Shown here: piece after piece, positions 7,948 to 17,026 of the stretch
Layout of the letters: every line of letters begins with the position of its first letter
Position numbering within the stretch: the first letter of the stretch is position 1
NCBI GenBank assembly: GCA_934277945.1
Contig: CAKQWA010000002.1
Coordinates: 171,338 to 235,337, forward strand
From: an uncultured Alphaproteobacteria bacterium
GTDB lineage: Bacteria; Pseudomonadota; Alphaproteobacteria; CAAGCB01; CAG-977
Reading direction: 5' to 3'
Length of the DNA: 64,000 nt
The notes under the pieces: generated by a model
Seen by the model: only the letters and a program-made list of their open reading frames with translations
Told to the model about the DNA's origin: nothing
The model's database searches: none
Translations under genes and position numbers: made by a program

Positions 7948-10900
7948 TTAAAACAGTTCGGGAATCCCCTCGTCCTCCGCCGCCGCGGGCGCTTTCGCCG
8001 CCGCCTGAGCCGCCGCTTTCGCCGCCGCGTTCTTTGCGTTCGTCTGCTGCGGCGTTTTCGGCGTTTCAAGCGTCGTTTGCGGCGCTTGCTGTTGCTGGTT
8101 CGGCATATTCGGATTGTAGCCGTAATACGCGTTCGCCGGCATTTGCGACGGGGACTGCTCGACTTCGGCGCCGCTTGTCAGTTTCTGGGAGGAAGCGTCG
8201 ATTTCACGCTGTTTCTGCTCTCTCAATTCCTGTTCGCGCTTGTCGATCAGTTTTGTCGTCTTTTCGCTCTGATAATTCATGTCGTCTTCTTCGTCTTCCG
8301 TTTCCGTGCGCAACCACAAATCCTGATTGGCAAAAACGGTGATGCGCGTTCCCGACGGCACGAAAGAGCCGGACGAAATCTGTTGCAGTTCGGAGAAGAT
8401 CGCGTCGAAAATCTCCTGCATTTTGTCGGAGAAGTTGGAACGCGCGTCGTCCAAAGCCTGCTGTTTGCCGGTCGTCGTCGTCGTCGTACTGCCACCGGAA
8501 GCCGTTTCGACGGTCGTGCCGCCGTCCGCCATCATCCACAAAGCCGCGGATTCGACGACCGTTTCCAAAAGCGGCAGACCGAAGCGTTTCAGCAACTGCA
8601 AGTCCAAATAAGCGGGGATGCCGCCGCGTCCCTGCGCGTCGCCCGAAGATCCTTCCGGTTCGAACACGAATCCGACGCCGTCCGGACGAATCAAACGCGT
8701 CCACACGATAGCGATTTTCGACGCCGCCATCGGTCCCGCGCCGCTCTTGCCATCGCCGCCGGAGCCGATTTTCCCGATCAGGCGGCTGCCCGCCGGAATC
8801 AGAATGTTTCTGCCCGTTTCGGAATAAACGTTTCTTTCAACCACGGCGGAAACCGGCACGTTCGTATAGCGCGAATCAATGGAGCGCACCAAAACGGCGG
8901 GAATCGCCTTGTCCGCCAGAATCATGCGGCTCATGTCGACACGGTAGGAGGACGCGGTTTTCTTGATGCCCTGATCGCTCCAATCCTTGCTGACTTTCTG
9001 TTTGCGCCGGCGCTGTTTCTCGATATCGCTCTGCGACGCGCTTTGCAGTTGCCCCATGCTCATGGATTTGCGGCGCGCTTCCTGCATCGCCTGCAACTGC
9101 GCGATTCTTTGCGCGGAATAGCGTTCGCTGCGCCCCTGTCCGTAGCCTTTGATGCCGTACGCACCGCCGGATTTGATGCCTTTACCGGCGGGAATTTCCG
9201 CCCCGCCCGTTCTTTTGGCTTCGCGCTCGGCATCGATTTTCGCCTGTTCCTCCGGCGACGTCTGCGTGCCGATGATATTGCCGTCCGCGTCAATGATGTC
9301 GCCGTTTTCGTTGACGTAGCCGATGATGTTGCCGTTTTCGTCGACAACCGTGCCGTCGTCCAGAATGATGCCGAGTTTTTTACCCGTTTTAGAATAGGCG
9401 TATTTCGGTTTCGCCGCGTCGTTCGCGGGCGTAAAAACGCCGTCGTCCCAAGAACCGATGACGTTGCCGTTGATGTCGACAATCTGACCGTCGGCGTTAA
9501 TTCTGCCGATTTCCACGCCGTTCAGATTGACGACGCGGCCGTCGGGCAAAATCAGTCCGATGATGTTGCCGTCGGCGTCGCGCAACGGTTCGCCCTCCAT
9601 GACCGACCCGATGACGTTGCCGTTCATGTCGACGACCGTGCCGTCGGGCAAAACTCTGCCGATGATGTTCCCTTCGTTGTCGCGCACATAGCCGTCCGCG
9701 CCGACAATGCCCAAGAACTCGCCGTTTCTGCCGATTGCCATTTTCACGGTTTCGTTGCCGGAAACGGCGGACACCTGACCGATGACGTTGCCGTCCAAAT
9801 CGACGACCGTGCCGTCTTCCAGCACGCGCCCGATGATGTTGCCGTTCTCATCGCGCACAAAGCCGTCTTCGCCGACCGTGCCGATGACTTTGCCGTCGGG
9901 TCCCAAAACCTGCCTGCCGACAAATTTTTCGCTTGCGCCGACCTGCCCCAGAATGTTGCCGTCCATATCGACGACCGTGCCGTCGTCCAGCACTCTGCCG
10001 ATGACGTTTCCGTTCGCGTCGCGCACCAGACCGTCCGCGCCGACCGTGCCCAAAAGCGTGCCGTCAGGACCGTACACCTTGCGTCCCTCGAACGTCGCCT
10101 GAACTTTGCCGATGGGATTGCCGTTCATATCAACGACCGTTCCGTCCGGCAGAACTCTGCCGATGACATTCCCGTTCGCGTCGCGCACCAAGCCGTCCGC
10201 GCCGACCGTGCCCAAAAGTTTGCCGTCGGGTCCGTACACCTTGCGTCCCTCGAACGACGGCGCGACCTTGCCGATCGTTTTGCCGTTCATGTCGACGACC
10301 GTGCCGTCGGGCAGAACCCTGCCGATGACGTTCCCGTTCGCGTCGCGCACCAAACCGTCCGCGCCGACCGTGCCCAAAAGTTTGCCGTCGGGTCCGAACA
10401 CCTGTCTGCCCGCGTAAGAGGGCGCCGCCTTGCCGATGACGTTGCCGTTCAAATCGACGACCGTGCCGTCGGGCAAAACTCTGCCGATGACGTTGCCGTT
10501 CGCGTCGCGCACCAAGCCGTCTTCGCCGATCGTGCCCAGCACTTCGCCGTTCGGTCCCAGAACCTGCTGATTGGCGAACAGGGAAGCCGGCACGCCGTCT
10601 TTCGTGTTCATCATGGAAATCCAGCACAAGTCCGTTCCGTCCTCTTTCACCGCCTTGCCGTTCGCCAGCAGTTTGCCCAGCACTTCGGAAGCCGTGTTGA
10701 CGATTGAACCGTCATAATGCACCTTACCGACGGCGACGCCTTTCATTTTACATTCTTCGCCGATAGGCACGACGCGCCCCAAGAATTTCTTGTCCGGCGT
10801 CAGCGTGCGCATTTCGGACGTGACGTAGCCCAAATCCTTGCCTTTGACGTTAACCACGCGTCCGTAGGGAGTCACCGTGCCGACCACGTCGCCCTTTTTG

Positions 10901-13900
10901 GAAATGACCAGTCTGCCGAAAGGCACTTCCACACCGATTTCCTGTCCGCTTTTGTAAACGGCTTTGCTTTGCTCGTTGACGACGCCCAGCGCGAAGCCCG
11001 TCACGGGATGCACGACGTAGCGGTTGCCGAACACGCGCCCGAGAACACGCCCGTGTCTGTCAACCAGATAACGCCACCCCGCCGCCGCGCCGATGATGTT
11101 CTTTTCGGCGTCCAGCACCATGCCGTCCTGCGTGAAGCATCCGAGCGGATTGCCCTGATAGTCGATCACTTCGCCGTCGCCGACCGTGCGTCCGAACGAC
11201 GAGCCGTCAAACGTGACGACCACGCCTTTCTGCACCAGTCTGCCGAGATTTTTGCCGCGTTTGTCGCGCACGACGCCGTCGAAATCGACGCATCCGATTT
11301 CATCCATGCGCCCGTTCAGCACGCGCCCCTCGGCGTTCAGATTGCCGACGACCTCGCATTGAGAGCCGACCACCGCGCGCGGTGAAACGACCAGACCGAT
11401 CAAAGAGCCGTCGTTGTCGATCACGCCGCGGTCGTACGTCATGCGGGCGATGTTTTTGCCGTTTTTGAACACTTCGCCCGTATCCATGCTCAACACGCCC
11501 GCGTCCATGTTGCAGGACGGCGCCAGAACGTACGGATCCATCACGCCGTAGCCGATGACGGCGTTCATTTTGTCCGTGACCGTTTCGTCGGGCAGGAACT
11601 TGCCGACCGTGCCGCGCTGTTGATGCACGACGTCGCCGCGCATGGAAATGCGTCCCAAAAAGTCGTTGGACGGCGTTAAAGCCAAGCCCGAAGACGATTT
11701 GAAGCCGACGACCTGACGTTCCGCGTCCGTCTGCATTTTGCCGATAATTTTGCCGTTGAAGTCGGCGACCGTGCCGTCCGTCCAGACGCGCCCGATGATT
11801 TTGCCTTTGAAATCGCGCACCAGAGCGTCGCGTCCGACAACGCCGAGCGGCTTGCCGTCGAAATCGACCGCCTGTCTGTTGATGTACTGCGCGGGCGGGT
11901 CGATTTGCCCGATGATTTTATCCTTGTCGTCCTCAACCGTGCCGTTGGGCAGAACTTCGCCCAAAACGGCGTTTTGACGGTCGACGACGTTGTTGTCGTT
12001 GTCAACGCGCCCGATGATGTTGCCCGTTTCGTCGTAAGCGCGCAGGGAAACGCGCCCGATGACGCGCCCGTTCAAATCAAGCACCGTGCCGTCGCGAATG
12101 ACGCGCCCGATGATTTTGCCGGAGGAATCGCGCACCAGACCGTCGGCAAACACGACACCCAGCACCGTATCGCCCTGTTGCGAATACACGTCGTGATCCA
12201 CGAAATTCGCGGGGGCTTCCAACTGCCCGAACACCTTGTTCGCGGAATCGTTGACCAAGCCGTCGGAATCCGCCGTGCCGACGATTTTGCCATCGTCGGA
12301 AACGACTTTGCTGTTTTCGTCCGTCTTGCCGATGAACGTGCCGAAAGAATCGTACGCTTTCGTTCCCACGGCGGGTTTGACGGAAAGCACTTTTTTGCCC
12401 TGCGCGTACTGCCCGATGACTTTTCCGGAAGCGTCCAGCACTTCGCCGGTCGCGGACACATAGCCGATGATGTTGCCGTTCGCGTCCATAATCGGTTCGC
12501 CGACGGCGACGATTTCGCCGATTTCGCGTCCCTCTTTGTCGAAAACGCGGTTGGACATATCGGCGTAACCGATGATGTTGCCGTTCAAATCGACGACCGT
12601 GCCGTCCGGCAGAGCCGTCCCGATGACTTCGCCGTTTTTGCCGATGACCTGACGCACGCCCATGAACACGCGCCCGACCGTCGCGCCGTTTTTATCGACG
12701 ACGCGTCCGTCCGGCAACTGCAAATTGCCCAGAAATTCGGATTTCTTGTCCAGAGCGATCCCCTCCGGCAGAATACGCCCGATAATCGCCATGGAAGCGT
12801 CGAAAACAGGCACGCCCGCGGGAATGACGCCCGCGATTTTAACGTGTTCCGCGTCTTCAATGTAGCCGGTGCTGACGACGCGTCCCAAACGCTTGTCGCC
12901 GCCCAAAGTCAACGCTTCGCCGCGTTCGTTGCCGCGCCCGAACAGAACGCTGTCCTGATTAAGAGCCAAACCGGTGGAAAGAGGCGTCCCCAAAAACGCG
13001 GGCTTGCGCCCCAGCATACTGATCAGACCGTCCGCGCGCAGACAGCCGACGGGCTTGCCCTCCTCGTCGATCAGTTCGCCCTTGTAGTTCGTATAGCCCA
13101 GATACTCGTTCCGGTTGCCCAAAACGCTGCCGCCCTTGACAACACGTCCGATAAACTTGTCCTTATCGTTGAAAACGGCGTTATTATCCTGAATGTAGCC
13201 CAAACGCTCCATGCGCGAATTGACGATGCGCCCGTCGGGAATGATTCTGCCCAGCGGCAGACACGGCATCTGCATCGCGTAAGCGTCGCGCGGCACGACG
13301 CGCCCGACTTTCGAGCCCGAAGCGTCAACGACGACACCGTCGGAGAACACGCGCCCCAAAACCGCGCCTTTGATATCCGTCGCCATCGCGTCGGGAGCGA
13401 CAAAACCGACGGAACGCCCTTTGGCGTTGATGACGCTGTAATTCGGCAACAGTCCGCCCAGCACGACGTTTGTGGAATCAATGGCGAGGCGCGACGGATC
13501 CATACAGCCGATGACCATGCCTTTCTTATTGACGACCTTGCCGCTTTCGTTGGCGAAGCCTTCCACTTCCCCCGATGAACCGACGACAATCGGCGTATAC
13601 GGTATCGCGCCGGTCACCATGCCGTCTGCCCCGAAAACATCTCCCGAAGAACTCAACGAACCTTCCACCTGACTTGTCGAAACGGAAACGATCTTGCCTT
13701 CCGAGTCAAGATACCCCAAGACTTCACAGCCGGCTCTGACGGCAACGGGAACATCGTCGTTCACCCAAGCGCCCGTCACCTGCCCCGTCGACGACAGAAA
13801 AGCACCGTCGGGCTGAATGCGCCCTTTCAGTTCTCCGCCCGAAACAACCGCGCCGTCCGGCATAATCCGTCCGATAAACGCGCCCCGCCGTCCGACGACA

Positions 13901-15483
13901 ACCCCTTTGGGACGGACGCTGGCGATAATTTCCATATCAGAGTTTAAAACGGTGGATTGCGGGGTCAGGCACCCCAGCGGATCGCCTTTGTGATTGATCG
14001 GCGTGCCGTCCGTGTCAATGCGCCCGATGATGTTGCCGTCCCAGTCCAGCAGCGGACCTTCCTGCACCAAAGAGCCGACCGGATTGCCGTTCAAATCCAG
14101 AATGACGCGCGTGGAGGTCATGTGACCGACAAGTTTGTTGTCTTTCAGCACGGAGCCGTCCGTGCTGACGCGCCCGAGAACGCGGCATCCGGATCCGACG
14201 GCGATACCGGTTTGCACCGTGCGGCTGATGATGTTTTTATTGCTGTCAATAATCAGACCGCCGGGCAGAGCCTTGCCGATGACCGTGCCGTCTTCGTTGA
14301 CGACGCGGCCGTCCGGCAGAACGACGCCGAGCGAACGCCCCATGCCGTCCACGACGCCCCCTTGCGGCACCAGCGTGCCGAGAGGCTTGCCTTCCAAATC
14401 GACAACCGTGCCGTCGGGGTTCAAATAGCCTATCAGATTTCCCGTTTCATCGACGACGCGGCCGTCCGGCAGAACTTTGCCGATGACGTTGCCCTTTTTG
14501 TCGTACACGTTGCCCGCCGCAATCGCCGAGCCGATGACGTTGCCGTTCAAATCCACGATCGTGCCGTCGCGCAACGCCCTGCCGATGACGTTGCCGTGCG
14601 AATCAACGACGCGCCCGTCGGGCAGAACCGTGCCGATGACTTCGCCGTTCGGTCCCAAGGCGATTTTCTGCCCCTCGACGACGCCGATGATGTAACCGTC
14701 CGCGTCCACAACGGTGTTGTCGGGCTGAACCATGCCGATTTTCTTGCCGTCCAGACCGATGGCGACGCCGTTTTCGTCGGCGTACCCGATCGGTTTGCCG
14801 TCCAGACCGAGAATCAAGCGTCCCTTGTCCTGCAAATTTTCAATCATCGTGCGTTTTTCGCCCGACGGACTTTCCACGTTGTCGCAAACGCCGCACATAC
14901 TTGTGTCGATTGCGGTCGCGGAAACGGGAATGACGACTTTTTTACCGATGATGCCGAAAGTTTCGTCGCGCCAGCGCACCGCCAGATTGTTTTGAATGGA
15001 GCGCGCCTGCTTGGGCTCCCAGCGCACGACGACGTTGCAAACCGCGTCGCCGGTCAAGATTTCGTTCGCCTTGCACTTGTTTTCCAGCGTAAAGCCGTCT
15101 TTCTGGACTTCTTCAAAATCGACGGAAATGATGCTGACCTTGCCCGACGAACTGGACAGCGAAACGGTCGCTTCCGCCTCGGTGTTCAGCACGACCTGAT
15201 CGAAACGGATCGCTTCGGGGGTCGCCACGACGCGCACCGTCGTTTTTTCAGGCATGTTGATTTGCAACTGGTCGACGCCGGTTCCCGTCACGCCGGACGA
15301 CGCGTCAACACCGTCGCCGACGGTTAGCTTTGCGTCCTCCTTGACCGTTTCGACGCCGCCCATCAGAATAACCAACCCGATCAGAAACGCGAACAACGCT
15401 CCCAATCCGACGAACAGAATCGTCCGGTTTGTCTTTTTCAAATATGTTTCAGACGAGCTGAGATATTCTTCTTCGTCAGACAT
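7948..15483 (-). CDS. virB10: Giant VirB10-family protein with a very long beta-type repeat region
   Basis: VirB10 spans the envelope in type IV secretion systems, from the inner membrane to the outer-membrane pore. Order seen in this 2511-residue protein: short cytoplasmic N-terminus (1-20); one transmembrane helix (21-43); an Ig-like beta domain (about 82-192) with Cys137/Cys149; a CGVC motif (197-200); about 1850 residues of repeats (about 222-2073) of the form iGxVxxDGxVvDxnGn; a basic Gln/Arg-rich linker (2075-2185); and a VirB10/TrbI-type C-terminal domain (about 2190-2395) with VPVSAVVERNVYSETGRN, LIPAGSRLIGKI and FVPSGTRITVF, plus a helical insert (2341-2370) in the place of the antenna. 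The tail (2400-2511) is coiled, then Gln/Ala-rich. Ordinary VirB10 is about 400 residues; the closest design precedents are H. pylori CagY and Legionella DotG, whose repeats look different. It sits four bases after virB9. Confidence 0.88.
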   Translation of the reverse strand: MSDEEEYLSSSETYLKKTNRTILFVGLGALFAFLIGLVILMGGVETVKEDAKLTVGDGVDASSGVTGTGVDQLQINMPEKTTVRVVATPEAIRFDQVVLNTEAEATVSLSSSSGKVSIISVDFEEVQKDGFTLENKCKANEILTGDAVCNVVVRWEPKQARSIQNNLAVRWRDETFGIIGKKVVIPVSATAIDTSMCGVCDNVESPSGEKRTMIENLQDKGRLILGLDGKPIGYADENGVAIGLDGKKIGMVQPDNTVVDADGYIIGVVEGQKIALGPNGEVIGTVLPDGRVVDSHGNVIGRALRDGTIVDLNGNVIGSAIAAGNVYDKKGNVIGKVLPDGRVVDETGNLIGYLNPDGTVVDLEGKPLGTLVPQGGVVDGMGRSLGVVLPDGRVVNEDGTVIGKALPGGLIIDSNKNIISRTVQTGIAVGSGCRVLGRVSTDGSVLKDNKLVGHMTSTRVILDLNGNPVGSLVQEGPLLDWDGNIIGRIDTDGTPINHKGDPLGCLTPQSTVLNSDMEIIASVRPKGVVVGRRGAFIGRIMPDGAVVSGGELKGRIQPDGAFLSSTGQVTGAWVNDDVPVAVRAGCEVLGYLDSEGKIVSVSTSQVEGSLSSSGDVFGADGMVTGAIPYTPIVVGSSGEVEGFANESGKVVNKKGMVIGCMDPSRLAIDSTNVVLGGLLPNYSVINAKGRSVGFVAPDAMATDIKGAVLGRVFSDGVVVDASGSKVGRVVPRDAYAMQMPCLPLGRIIPDGRIVNSRMERLGYIQDNNAVFNDKDKFIGRVVKGGSVLGNRNEYLGYTNYKGELIDEEGKPVGCLRADGLISMLGRKPAFLGTPLSTGLALNQDSVLFGRGNERGEALTLGGDKRLGRVVSTGYIEDAEHVKIAGVIPAGVPVFDASMAIIGRILPEGIALDKKSEFLGNLQLPDGRVVDKNGATVGRVFMGVRQVIGKNGEVIGTALPDGTVVDLNGNIIGYADMSNRVFDKEGREIGEIVAVGEPIMDANGNIIGYVSATGEVLDASGKVIGQYAQGKKVLSVKPAVGTKAYDSFGTFIGKTDENSKVVSDDGKIVGTADSDGLVNDSANKVFGQLEAPANFVDHDVYSQQGDTVLGVVFADGLVRDSSGKIIGRVIRDGTVLDLNGRVIGRVSLRAYDETGNIIGRVDNDNNVVDRQNAVLGEVLPNGTVEDDKDKIIGQIDPPAQYINRQAVDFDGKPLGVVGRDALVRDFKGKIIGRVWTDGTVADFNGKIIGKMQTDAERQVVGFKSSSGLALTPSNDFLGRISMRGDVVHQQRGTVGKFLPDETVTDKMNAVIGYGVMDPYVLAPSCNMDAGVLSMDTGEVFKNGKNIARMTYDRGVIDNDGSLIGLVVSPRAVVGSQCEVVGNLNAEGRVLNGRMDEIGCVDFDGVVRDKRGKNLGRLVQKGVVVTFDGSSFGRTVGDGEVIDYQGNPLGCFTQDGMVLDAEKNIIGAAAGWRYLVDRHGRVLGRVFGNRYVVHPVTGFALGVVNEQSKAVYKSGQEIGVEVPFGRLVISKKGDVVGTVTPYGRVVNVKGKDLGYVTSEMRTLTPDKKFLGRVVPIGEECKMKGVAVGKVHYDGSIVNTASEVLGKLLANGKAVKEDGTDLCWISMMNTKDGVPASLFANQQVLGPNGEVLGTIGEDGLVRDANGNVIGRVLPDGTVVDLNGNVIGKAAPSYAGRQVFGPDGKLLGTVGADGLVRDANGNVIGRVLPDGTVVDMNGKTIGKVAPSFEGRKVYGPDGKLLGTVGADGLVRDANGNVIGRVLPDGTVVDMNGNPIGKVQATFEGRKVYGPDGTLLGTVGADGLVRDANGNVIGRVLDDGTVVDMDGNILGQVGASEKFVGRQVLGPDGKVIGTVGEDGFVRDENGNIIGRVLEDGTVVDLDGNVIGQVSAVSGNETVKMAIGRNGEFLGIVGADGYVRDNEGNIIGRVLPDGTVVDMNGNVIGSVMEGEPLRDADGNIIGLILPDGRVVNLNGVEIGRINADGQIVDINGNVIGSWDDGVFTPANDAAKPKYAYSKTGKKLGIILDDGTVVDENGNIIGYVNENGDIIDADGNIIGTQTSPEEQAKIDAEREAKRTGGAEIPAGKGIKSGGAYGIKGYGQGRSERYSAQRIAQLQAMQEARRKSMSMGQLQSASQSDIEKQRRRKQKVSKDWSDQGIKKTASSYRVDMSRMILADKAIPAVLVRSIDSRYTNVPVSAVVERNVYSETGRNILIPAGSRLIGKIGSGGDGKSGAGPMAASKIAIVWTRLIRPDGVGFVFEPEGSSGDAQGRGGIPAYLDLQLLKRFGLPLLETVVESAALWMMADGGTTVETASGGSTTTTTTGKQQALDDARSNFSDKMQEIFDAIFSELQQISSGSFVPSGTRITVFANQDLWLRTETEDEEDDMNYQSEKTTKLIDKREQELREQKQREIDASSQKLTSGAEVEQSPSQMPANAYYGYNPNMPNQQQQAPQTTLETPKTPQQTNAKNAAAKAAAQAAAKAPAAAEDEGIPELF
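9265..14820 (-). repeat. Coding repeat array of virB10 (about 1850 residues, units of about 17 residues)
   Basis: Codons for residues about 222 to 2073 of VirB10. The basic unit is near 17 residues with an IG pair, a DG pair and a D-x-NG motif, as in VIGRVLPDGTVVDLNGN. Units in the N-terminal two thirds are diverged, with many replacing the NG motif or inserting Cys; units near the C-terminal end are close to identical. By eye there are on the order of one hundred units; I did not align them all. The regular glycine turns between short beta stretches suggest a beta-solenoid or beads of beta hairpins. Confidence 0.8.
9754..10575 (-). repeat. Five tandem 54-56-codon higher-order repeats in virB10
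   Basis: VirB10 residues 1637-1910 form five successive copies of a composite unit made of three basic units. Copies span 1637-1690, 1691-1744 and 1745-1798 (54 residues, 162 bases each), then 1799-1854 and 1855-1910 (56 residues each). A sixth, diverged copy follows. The core LVRDANGNVIGRVL is nearly invariant and the DNA of copies two to four is almost the same, including long identical stretches. Such an array can gain or lose 162-base units without breaking the frame. Confidence 0.85.
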
Positions 15484-15487
15484 GGTG

Positions 15488-17026
15488 TCATTGTGTCCTT
15501 ATCACCGTGCAGGCGACGCCGCGGCGTCCCAACTGCGAACATAACGAGTTGCCCTCTTTCAGACTTTCGACGGGTCCGATGCGCAAACGGAACAGATCCT
15601 TGCCGTCGCCGTCCGCCGAAGCGTCAATCGAATAGAACGGCGTGAATTTGCCCAGCAAATCCTTGTTCTTGCGGGAAATGTTGCCCCACAAGCGTTCCAA
15701 ATTCGCAATTTCGGCGTCGCTGCCGAATTCGACGGAAATCTTTTCGGGCAGGTTCTTCGCCGCCGGACGCTTGACATAGCCGTCCGACACCCCTGCACAG
15801 CCGGCGCAATTCATTTGAGCCAAGCCCGCCATCGCCTGCGCCGCCGTCATCGGCGCGCCGCTTGTCATCGTGTTCTTGATTGTCGCGCCGCCCGTCATGT
15901 TCAGCCCCGACGTTTTCGGATTGATCGGCGCGGGGACGTATTCGGGCTGGACGGCGGGATCGTAACTGACCCATTCCGTGCCGAAAGCGGGATCTTTGCG
16001 GATGCGCAGGCAGACAATCCGCTTGCCGTTGCGCAAAACCATGTCGCCAACGCCCTCGACCACAATCAAGCGGCTGTGCGGTCCCCGAGTTCTGAAACCG
16101 ACGGGAACTTCGGAGCCCTGCACCAAAAGGTTGACAATCGGACGTTGCAACATGCTCAACGCCTTGGGTCCCAAGTCGATATAGGTGAAAATTTCGTCGC
16201 GCCACACGCGTTCGGGGGCGATTTCAATGTCGTCGGGGTTCGGAATGAACACGTCGATGTCGAAACGCAGTTTTTCCGGATCGACGGGAATATCGTCAAG
16301 CCAGCCGTCGCCGGCGGGATTCGTTTTCGTCGTTCCGCCCTTGCCGACGGCGGAAGAACCGCCTTTGCCGTTGCGGGAAACGCCGCCGCCCGCGCCTTTC
16401 GCCACCGTTCCCGCCGCCATGGGCGTCGTGCCGGAAGCGTCGGGCGTGTAATTCGCGTCGTTGACGACGATGTCGACGACCGCGTTCGTGATGCGGTCGG
16501 TGTTAAACGTTTCGCTTCTTAAATAAAAGACGTATCTGTTGCCCGACCGTCCCATGACGACCATGTTGCTGTCCACGCCGACGAAGCCGGAGGAGGCTTC
16601 CGCGTAAACCAGCAGGGCGTTCGGCGCGGCGAACGTCGTTGAAAAAGCGACCTGATCGCCGACCCAGACCGTGTCCAGCAATTCCCAAGACGGAAAATTG
16701 ATCAGCGTGACCATGCCTTCGCGAATGCGCAGCGGCAGAACCAGATCCGGCGTCCATTGATAGCGCGAATATCCCGGTTTCGTCTGCCCCTCGCCCAGAT
16801 GCTCCATCGGCTTGTTCCACGCCTTTTGCTGCATCCCCCAAGACGACAGATGACTGATGTCCATTTCGGAATACTGCCCGTTCGACTGTTCGATTGCGGC
16901 GTCCATTGATTCGTAAGAGGACGGGGCGGCTTGCGCGAAAGAGCGCGACGGCAGGCAGGACAGCCCGAAAACCGTTGCGGCGAGAATGGATTTTTGAATA
17001 AATGTTTTCACGGCAGCACCTATCAT
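15488..17026 (-). CDS. virB9: VirB9-family outer-core protein with C-terminal SPOR-like domain
   Basis: VirB9 forms the outer-membrane ring of type IV secretion systems with VirB7 and VirB10. The 512-residue protein has a signal peptide (cut near residue 31), a VirB9 N-domain (about 95-195) with REGMVTLINFPSWELLDTVWVGD, a Gly/Lys-rich linker (about 200-245), and a VirB9 C-domain (about 255-365) with PERVWRDEIFTYIDLG and a late VEGVGDMVLRNGKRIVCLRI strand. A second linker contains CAGC. Residues 429-512 match SPOR domains of Alphaproteobacteria (DLLGKFTPFYSID, FRLRIGPVES, LCSQLGRRGVACTVIR), which bind denuded peptidoglycan. Usual VirB9 is under 300 residues. The ATG overlaps the virB8 stop (TGATG); a GTG five codons later is also possible. 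Confidence 0.85.
   Translation of the reverse strand: MIGAAVKTFIQKSILAATVFGLSCLPSRSFAQAAPSSYESMDAAIEQSNGQYSEMDISHLSSWGMQQKAWNKPMEHLGEGQTKPGYSRYQWTPDLVLPLRIREGMVTLINFPSWELLDTVWVGDQVAFSTTFAAPNALLVYAEASSGFVGVDSNMVVMGRSGNRYVFYLRSETFNTDRITNAVVDIVVNDANYTPDASGTTPMAAGTVAKGAGGGVSRNGKGGSSAVGKGGTTKTNPAGDGWLDDIPVDPEKLRFDIDVFIPNPDDIEIAPERVWRDEIFTYIDLGPKALSMLQRPIVNLLVQGSEVPVGFRTRGPHSRLIVVEGVGDMVLRNGKRIVCLRIRKDPAFGTEWVSYDPAVQPEYVPAPINPKTSGLNMTGGATIKNTMTSGAPMTAAQAMAGLAQMNCAGCAGVSDGYVKRPAAKNLPEKISVEFGSDAEIANLERLWGNISRKNKDLLGKFTPFYSIDASADGDGKDLFRLRIGPVESLKEGNSLCSQLGRRGVACTVIRTQ

Noticed and set aside
9754..10575. Regularly spaced repeats as a CRISPR array
   Set aside because: Units are directly adjacent, in frame and coding, with no unique spacers.
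8077..10707. 876-codon open frame on the plus strand opposite virB10
   Set aside because: It is the complement of the repeat array; its own repetitive look mirrors the sense repeats, its composition is Arg/Asp/Ala/Val-biased, and the sense strand encodes recognised domains.
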